Positions 59,096 through 64,000 of a stretch of 64,000 bases of DNA are shown here, one piece after another. The translations under genes and the position numbers were made by a program. Source of the DNA: Lachnospiraceae bacterium (GTDB taxonomy: Bacteria; Bacillota; Clostridia; Lachnospirales; Lachnospiraceae); NCBI GenBank assembly GCA_022800815.1, contig JAAWRC010000007.1, positions 36,180 through 100,179 on the forward strand. The letters run 5' to 3'. Every line of letters starts with the position of its first letter. The first letter of the stretch is position 1. The notes under the pieces are model-generated. The model ran no database searches and was not told where the DNA came from. It was given only the letters and a program-made list of their open reading frames with translations.

Positions 59096-60001
59096 ATGAA
59101 AGACAGGAAAGAATTCAAAGGACTCGTAGTCGCAATGGTCACTCCCTTCCATCCCGACGGCTCCGTCAATCTGGAACAGGAGAAGGTGCTGGTGAAGCAT
59201 TTCGTCGACAAGGGCGTGGCGGGCATCCTCGTATCCGGCGGCACCGGCGAGTTTACCATGATGAACCTGGAGGAACGCAAACAGGTGATCCGCACGGCCG
59301 TGGAGGCCGTAAAGGGCACCGACGTGTACATCATGGCCGGGATCACCTGCAACTCCACCAAAGACACGGTGGAGCTGGCCAAATTTTCCGGCGAGACGGG
59401 CGCCGATTTCGTCCTGGCCCTGCCGCCCTTCGCCGTGCCGGTCACCAAAGAAGCCATGATGGAATACTTCGAGGCCATCAAGGCGAACACCTCCTGCGGC
59501 CTGATCCTCTACCACTTCCCCGGCGAGACGAACATCACCTTCTCCCCGGAGGAGATCGTCGAGATGGGCAACAAGGGCATCATCTGCGGTGTCAAGAACA
59601 CCACCGGCATGGAGCACACCATGGAGCTGATCCTGGAAAACAAGCGCCACGGTTCTTTGAAGCTCTCCAACGGCTTCGATTCCCTGGCTTTCTCCGCCCT
59701 GGCCTGCGGCGCAGACGCCCTCATAAACGCCGGCTCCAACATGACGCCGGCCCAGTACGTGAAAATCATCTCTCTGATGCAGGAAGGCAGATATGAGGAA
59801 GCCCGCAAGATCTACGAAGCGATCCTGCCGCTCCTTCTGTTCCAGGAGCAAAACGGCAATACCGAGCCCGGCCTCTGCAAATACGTGCTGAAACTCCAGG
59901 GCATCGACGTGGGAACCCCCAGAAAGCCCATACCCGACGTATCCGAGGCTTCGAAAGAAACAGCGAAAAAACTGTTGGAACTGGCAGAGAGCGTCCTATA
60001 A
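59096..60001 (+). CDS. DapA-family deaminase/lyase (candidate pyrroline-4-hydroxy-2-carboxylate deaminase)
   Basis: A 301-residue (beta/alpha)8 enzyme. The Schiff-base lysine is in ICGVKNTTG and the tyrosine in ILYHFPGE. The loop VSGGTGEF replaces the usual GTTGE. In hydroxyproline breakdown a DapA-family deaminase (LhpC type) turns pyrroline-4-hydroxy-2-carboxylate into 2-oxoglutarate semialdehyde. Placed between the divergent epimerase and the FadR-type regulator, this is the best candidate. The 301-residue length fits. A terminator follows. Confidence 0.85.
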   Translation: MKDRKEFKGLVVAMVTPFHPDGSVNLEQEKVLVKHFVDKGVAGILVSGGTGEFTMMNLEERKQVIRTAVEAVKGTDVYIMAGITCNSTKDTVELAKFSGETGADFVLALPPFAVPVTKEAMMEYFEAIKANTSCGLILYHFPGETNITFSPEEIVEMGNKGIICGVKNTTGMEHTMELILENKRHGSLKLSNGFDSLAFSALACGADALINAGSNMTPAQYVKIISLMQEGRYEEARKIYEAILPLLLFQEQNGNTEPGLCKYVLKLQGIDVGTPRKPIPDVSEASKETAKKLLELAESVL

Positions 60002-60034
60002 GAAGCACCAAAAGAATCTTCCCCAAAAATAATT

Positions 60035-60073
60035 GCCGGATGGCTGTTCCCCCAAACAGCGATCCGGCTTTTT
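60035..60073 (+). terminator. Intrinsic terminator after the DapA-family gene
   Basis: GCCGGATGGCTGTT pairs with AACAGCGATCCGGC around CCCCCA and is followed by TTTTT. Confidence 0.9.
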
Positions 60074-60085
60074 CCTGCCACGATT

Positions 60086-60805
60086 CTATTCTTCATCTCT
60101 GATTCCGAGCACGTCATGATAGACCTGAAAAGACGTCCGCACCATCTCCTTCACACTCGCTTTATCCCCGGAGCAAAACGCCTGCAGCACCAGTTCGTGG
60201 TCCCTCAACGCCTGTTCGGCGTCATAGCTCTCCAAAGACTTCATCGGCGCCTCAAAAATTTCCAGAAGCAGACTTCCGATCTGCGTGATAAAGGAATTCC
60301 CGCAGATGTCCAACAGCAGCCAGTGAAAGGCAGAATCGTCCGCCACAGTGGCCGTTCTCTTCTCGCATCTGTCACGGAACCGGTCGATCTCCTCCCGCAG
60401 TTTCCGAATATCCTCATCTGTGGCCCGGTCCATGGCAAACTCGATCACCGCCTGCTCGAACATGATGCGAAAATCATAGAGCTCCCTGGAAGAGCTTCCC
60501 TGTAAAACCAGATTAAAAATCAAAGGCATCATAATGTCCGGTTTGAGCGTGCTGCAGATCCGGCTCCGCTTTCCCTGGCGGATCTCCACCACCCCGATCA
60601 TCTGAAGCATTTTGAGCGCCTCCCGGATGCTGGACTTCCCCACCCCCAAAAGCGCACACATTTCCGCCTCGGAGGGCAGCTCGTCCCCCGGATGGAACTC
60701 TCCGTCCAGAATCGCCTGCTTCAACCACAGCACGACCCGCTCCGACAAATTCTCCGTTTTCAAAATAGGCGCCTTTAACTGCCCGCCTCCGTAATTACCT
60801 GACAT
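60086..60805 (-). CDS. GntR-family regulator, FadR subfamily
   Basis: A 239-residue repressor. The winged helix-turn-helix is PGDELPSEAEMCALLGVGKSSIREALKML. The C-terminal FCD domain has metal/ligand histidines and acids in DDSAFHWLLLDICGNSF and ALRDHELVLQAF. It is convergent with the DapA-family gene and is the natural regulator of the hydroxyproline genes. The TAGGTTAT..GATA.CT sites at 57665 and 57825 are its candidate operators. TGTTATAAT, an extended -10, lies at 60843-60838 on the minus strand. Confidence 0.9.
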   Translation of the reverse strand: MSGNYGGGQLKAPILKTENLSERVVLWLKQAILDGEFHPGDELPSEAEMCALLGVGKSSIREALKMLQMIGVVEIRQGKRSRICSTLKPDIMMPLIFNLVLQGSSSRELYDFRIMFEQAVIEFAMDRATDEDIRKLREEIDRFRDRCEKRTATVADDSAFHWLLLDICGNSFITQIGSLLLEIFEAPMKSLESYDAEQALRDHELVLQAFCSGDKASVKEMVRTSFQVYHDVLGIRDEE

Positions 60806-60990
60806 CTCTTACATTTCTCCCCGGTCTTAATAAGCTTATTATAACAAACTGCCGCCCTGAGGGCTAGTTGCAAATGAATGAAAACCCTGCTTTTTAGAAA
60901 ACGTTTCCTTTCACTTCGAACCTGATATTTTTCTAACGGGATTATATCACAAATAGTTCGAAAAAACATGATGAAATTTTTCCGTATCCA

Positions 60991-61019
60991 TTGACCCGAT
61001 GGCATGAAATAGATATAAT
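60991..61019 (+). promoter_or_regulatory. Promoter of the toxin-antitoxin pair
   Basis: TTGACC (60991-60996) and TATAAT (61014-61019) are 17 bases apart. GATATAAT repeats at 61012-61019 and again about 13 bases later, a possible antitoxin binding array. The rest of 60806-60990 is AT-rich without a gene. Confidence 0.75.
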
Positions 61020-61062
61020 ATGGATATAATTTTGCTATCGCAAAAACTCAGGAGGTGCTGGT

Positions 61063-61329
61063 ATGAATATCCGTCCATCTGCTGCAATTCGTCAGAACTA
61101 CAACGAAATTGCCGATCTGTGCCGAAAGACCGCAGAGCCGATTTTCCTCACCAAAAATGGCGAGGGTGATTTGGTCGTCATGGACATTGAAACCTACGAC
61201 AGACGGGAAAAGATATTGAAGCTTCGGGAGGAGCTGCTTGCCGTGGAGGAGGACCGACTTGCAGGCAGAACGGGATATACCCTCGACGAACTGGACGCTT
61301 ATCTTGACGATGTCATCGCAGAGGCATAG
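61063..61329 (+). CDS. Phd/YefM-family antitoxin
   Basis: An 88-residue antitoxin. The N-terminal DNA-binding fold reads IRPSAAIRQNYNEIADLCRK and PIFLTKNGEGDLVVMDIETY. The C-terminal helix, rich in Glu and Leu, would wrap the toxin. AGGAGG is 7-8 bases before the ATG. The toxin gene starts 3 bases after the stop, so the two are coupled. It likely represses its own promoter. Confidence 0.9.
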   Translation: MNIRPSAAIRQNYNEIADLCRKTAEPIFLTKNGEGDLVVMDIETYDRREKILKLREELLAVEEDRLAGRTGYTLDELDAYLDDVIAEA

Positions 61330-61332
61330 CGT

Positions 61333-61659
61333 ATGGCTGAAAACAAAAAATACAACGTTATTGTTTCTGACAGGGCAAAACGAATGTTGGGGACGCATAT
61401 GCGTTTTATGGCGCAGGCCAGCAAGGAGACTGCTGCCAAAAAGAAACTGCTTATGACCGCCATGCGTTCACTCTCCCGGATGCCGCAGCGTTTTCCATTC
61501 TTCGAGGAACTGTCAGTCACGCCAAACAAGTATCACAAGATGTTTGTGGAAAAATGGTATCTCATCCTTTACCAGATACAGGACGATACGGTTTATATAG
61601 AATATATTCTCGACTGCCGCAGGGATTACGGTTGGCTTTTTCCCCTCCATCGTCTATAA
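61333..61659 (+). CDS. RelE/ParE-superfamily toxin
   Basis: A 108-residue toxin of the RelE/ParE fold: YNVIVSDRAKRMLGTHMRFM, then FPFFEELSVTPNKYHKMFVEKWYLILYQI and YIEYILDCRRDYGWLF. The closing segment suits a type II toxin, but whether it cuts mRNA or poisons gyrase cannot be told. The pair is AT-richer than its surroundings, which suggests acquisition. Confidence 0.87.
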   Translation: MAENKKYNVIVSDRAKRMLGTHMRFMAQASKETAAKKKLLMTAMRSLSRMPQRFPFFEELSVTPNKYHKMFVEKWYLILYQIQDDTVYIEYILDCRRDYGWLFPLHRL

Positions 61660-61725
61660 TAAAAGCAGACTATTCCAGCCTTCTGATGAATATGGATATA
61701 AAAGTACAACAATAAGGAGGACGTT

Positions 61726-63501
61726 ATGCAAAAACGAGTCACCCGCCTGCTGGCCCTGCTCATGGCCGTGGTTCTGTCTCTCTGCCCGCTCGGCTGCGGC
61801 ACGGGCCGGACGCCGCAGGCCAGCGAGGATGAGCATCAGCGGTTTACGGAGTTTTCCGAGGAACTGTTCCGGTCGGAGCTCCTTGAAAACACCATCAACC
61901 TGCACTATACGCTGGCCTATCCTGAAAAATACGGGATCAAAGATTATGACGTGGTTCTGCCCGTCGTCAGCGCAGACTCTGAAAAAGAGTCCTACGCCAG
62001 CGTCCGGGAGGTTTTGGGAGAGCTTGAGGACATCGAATACAAGCTTCTTCCGGACGACGACAGGCTCACCTACGACGTATTGAAAGAATACCTGGAAACC
62101 TCGCTGGAGGGGGAGGATTTCTATTATTTCTACGAGCCTTTCTCCCCCATCATGGGCTTCCAGTCCAACCTGTCCATCACCCTGGCGGAATACACCTTCC
62201 GGAGGGAGCAGGACGTGCAGGATTACCTTGCGCTTCTGGAACTCCTCCCCGCCTATGCGGACTCCCTGGTCACCCTTGAGAAGACCCGCTCCAAAATGGG
62301 CTACGCCATGCCGGACAGTACCATCGACGACGTGTTTGACAGCGTCCAGGAATTTTTAAATTCCGGGGAAGACAACATTTTCCTCACCTCCTTCGAGGAA
62401 CGGCTGGAGAAGCTGGAGGACCTTTCTGAGGCCAAGAAGTCAGAATACGTAGATAAAAACCGGGAGATCCTGGAAAAGCAGATTCTCCCTTCCTATAAAA
62501 AGATCGGCCGCTGCCTCCAGGAGGTGCGGGGCACCGCAGAAAACGTCCAGGGGCTCTGCCATACGGAGGGAGGCGACGAGTATTACGCCCATCTGTTGAA
62601 GAGCATGGTGGGCTCCGGCCACACTCCGGAGGAAATGCTCGCCCTCGTCGAGGACCAGATCCAGCAGGACATGACGGAAATGTTCATGATCATGAGCAGT
62701 TCCCCGGAACTTCTGGAAAATTTTGACGGCACGATCCCGGAAGACCGGACGCCGGAGGAGATCCTGGAATATCTGAAAGAGGCCATGAAGGACGAGTATC
62801 CGGAGCTTCCCGTGGAGGCCGCCTATCAGATCAAATACGTCCCGGAGTACATGGAGGAGAGCACCAGCCCGGCCTTCTACATGACGCCGCCCTATGACCT
62901 CCCGGGTGAAAACACCATCTATATCAACAATTCCTCCACGGACGCAAGCTCCCTGTTTTCCACCTTGGCCCATGAGGGCTATCCCGGCCATCTGTATCAG
63001 ATGGTCTACGCTTCGGCGACCTTCTCCAATCCCATCCGGAACCTGCTGTCCTACCTGGGATATTCGGAGGGCTGGGGCCTTTACGTGGAGCACGAGTCCT
63101 ACGCCATGAATGACGAACTGACCTCGCAGTCAGAAGACCTTGCCAGACTGCACAGGCTGAATTCCTCCGTCAGCATCGCCGTCCATGCCCTGATCGACTT
63201 GAAGATCCACTACGAGGGCTGCTCCCCGGAGGAGATTCGGGCGCTTCTCACCACTTATTTCGGGGATCTGGGCGAGGAAGCAGTCCGGGAGCTCTATGAC
63301 CTGATCGTCAGCGAGCCTGCCTATTACTTAAAATATTACGGAGGATATCTGGAGTTTCTGCTGCTTCGGGAGAAGGCCGAGGACCAGCTCGAAGAAAAAT
63401 TTGACTTGAAGGAGTTCCACAAATTCCTTCTGGACATGGGGCCCTGCGCCTTCCCCACCATAGATACCTATATGGATGACTGGATCAAAGAACAGAAGTA
63501 A
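61726..63501 (+). CDS. DUF885-family lipoprotein, putative zinc metallopeptidase
   Basis: A 591-residue protein. The signal peptide ends in a lipobox, LCPLGCG, so it is membrane-anchored outside the cell. The DUF885 zinc motif is LAHEGYPGHLYQ (around 418-428), with a downstream acid in GYSEGWGLYVEHESYA. The family is grouped with carboxypeptidase-like metallopeptidases; substrates are not known for most members. AAGGAGG lies 6 bases before the ATG. The 66-base gap after the toxin gene shows no clear promoter. Confidence 0.9.
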   Translation: MQKRVTRLLALLMAVVLSLCPLGCGTGRTPQASEDEHQRFTEFSEELFRSELLENTINLHYTLAYPEKYGIKDYDVVLPVVSADSEKESYASVREVLGELEDIEYKLLPDDDRLTYDVLKEYLETSLEGEDFYYFYEPFSPIMGFQSNLSITLAEYTFRREQDVQDYLALLELLPAYADSLVTLEKTRSKMGYAMPDSTIDDVFDSVQEFLNSGEDNIFLTSFEERLEKLEDLSEAKKSEYVDKNREILEKQILPSYKKIGRCLQEVRGTAENVQGLCHTEGGDEYYAHLLKSMVGSGHTPEEMLALVEDQIQQDMTEMFMIMSSSPELLENFDGTIPEDRTPEEILEYLKEAMKDEYPELPVEAAYQIKYVPEYMEESTSPAFYMTPPYDLPGENTIYINNSSTDASSLFSTLAHEGYPGHLYQMVYASATFSNPIRNLLSYLGYSEGWGLYVEHESYAMNDELTSQSEDLARLHRLNSSVSIAVHALIDLKIHYEGCSPEEIRALLTTYFGDLGEEAVRELYDLIVSEPAYYLKYYGGYLEFLLLREKAEDQLEEKFDLKEFHKFLLDMGPCAFPTIDTYMDDWIKEQK

Positions 63502-63558
63502 AATCCGGCATGCCCGCCGCTTCGGCGCTGCCGTTTGAAAGAAAGGAGACAAGATACC

Positions 63559-63969
63559 ATGAAAAAACAACCGGATGAGCTTTGGAGGGACAGGAGACAC
63601 GTCCTCTGGTTCCCCTTCTCCTTCGACAGATATTACATCGCCAACGGACGGCTCTACTGCCGTCACGGCCTTCTTCGCCAGGACGAACACGAATGCCTGC
63701 TGTACCGGATCCTGGACATTTCCCTGCGCCGGACCCTGGGCAACCGGTTCTGCGGTACCGGGACCATCACCCTCCGGACCACCGACGCCTCCGACCCGCT
63801 CTTAACCCTTAAAAATATCAAGCACAGCCGGGCCGTCAAGGAGATGCTCAGCAACCTGATCGAGGAAGAGCGGACCAAAAAAGGCATCACCGGCCGGGAA
63901 GTCCTCACCAACAGCGGCATGATGGACCGGAACGGGGACGGGCGGATCGATATCGACGATTTCCTGTAA
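63559..63969 (+). CDS. PH-like domain protein with C-terminal EF-hand loop
   Basis: A 136-residue protein. The main part resembles the bacterial PH (bPH_2/DUF304) domain: WFPFSFDRYYIANGRLYCRH, then LYRILDISLRRTLGNRFCG and TITLRTTD. It has no membrane segment. The last 15 residues hold a full 12-residue EF-hand calcium loop, DRNGDGRIDIDD. A single loop at the very C-terminus is unusual for this fold. ATG at 63559 follows AAAGGAG at 10 bases. Confidence 0.8.
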   Translation: MKKQPDELWRDRRHVLWFPFSFDRYYIANGRLYCRHGLLRQDEHECLLYRILDISLRRTLGNRFCGTGTITLRTTDASDPLLTLKNIKHSRAVKEMLSNLIEEERTKKGITGREVLTNSGMMDRNGDGRIDIDDFL

Positions 63970-63982
63970 CGCCCGCCGAGGC

Positions 63983-64000
63983 GCCCTCCCCGGGGAGGGC
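63983..64000 (+). terminator. Start of a hairpin at the window edge
   Basis: GCCCTCCCC followed directly by GGGGAGGGC is a perfect 18-base palindrome 14 bases after the PH-protein stop. The T-run, if any, lies beyond the window. Confidence 0.5.

Overview
The window looks like a chromosome segment of a GC-rich Lachnospiraceae-type member of the Clostridia. The reasons are AGGAGG-type ribosome binding sites, sigma-A promoters of the TTGACA/TATAAT kind, and gene families typical of gut clostridia: AAA-ATPase/PD-(D/E)XK proteins, DUF4867, BspA-type leucine-rich repeats, yybP-ykoY riboswitches and Liv/Rbs-type ABC importers. Base composition is high in GC by eye. The exceptions are the nuclease-like ATPase gene at 1817-3361 and the toxin-antitoxin region near 61 kb, which are AT-richer. 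Species cannot be fixed from the sequence. No tRNA, rRNA, CRISPR array or transposase was seen.

Left end, 36-10507, minus strand: an operon for the nickel-pincer nucleotide cofactor (larC, larE, larB) lies between two MoxR-ATPase/VWA-protein pairs. Its transcription order is VWA-B, MoxR-B, larC, larE, larB, MoxR-A, an inserted ATPase/nuclease-like gene, VWA-A. This suggests an uncharacterised chelatase-like or enzyme-activation machine working with the cofactor. No LarA-type racemase lies in the window. 10.7-21 kb: a DNA alkylation repair protein, a second ATPase/nuclease-like gene, a self-regulated membrane-protein/XRE pair, two manganese-riboswitch-controlled exporters (a CaCA exchanger and MntP), aroE, aroD and an AraC regulator.

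20.9-29.3 kb, minus strand: a catabolic unit with a 2-hydroxyacid dehydrogenase, an M24 hydrolase, a ribose-type ABC importer (binding protein, ATPase, two permeases) and a DapA-family lyase. 29.6-34 kb is decaying DNA: a broken FHA-ABC transporter, a lipoprotein amidase, a small gene remnant and a frameshifted Rpn-type nuclease. 34-39 kb is housekeeping: GNAT, ksgA, tatD, DUF4867, metG.

39.4-60.8 kb is a large amino-acid/hydroxy-acid catabolic island. A Cys/Cys proline racemase-fold epimerase, a four-gene FAD/Fe-S D-hydroxyproline dehydrogenase, a Liv-type importer, a split aconitase X (cis-3-hydroxyproline dehydratase type), an IlvD-type dehydratase, three iron-type alcohol dehydrogenases, a DapA-family deaminase/lyase, an FGGY kinase, a class V aminotransferase and a FadR-type regulator fit trans-4- and cis-3-hydroxyproline breakdown. 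Matching candidate operators sit on the divergent promoters. The right end has a Phd/RelE-type toxin-antitoxin pair, a DUF885 lipoprotein and a PH-domain protein with an EF-hand loop.

Two families of long structured intergenic repeats (about 150 bp core, up to about 220 bp with outer arms) sit in gaps between same-strand genes. Copies differ in their stems by paired changes that keep base pairing. This is the strongest sign in the window of an undescribed element.
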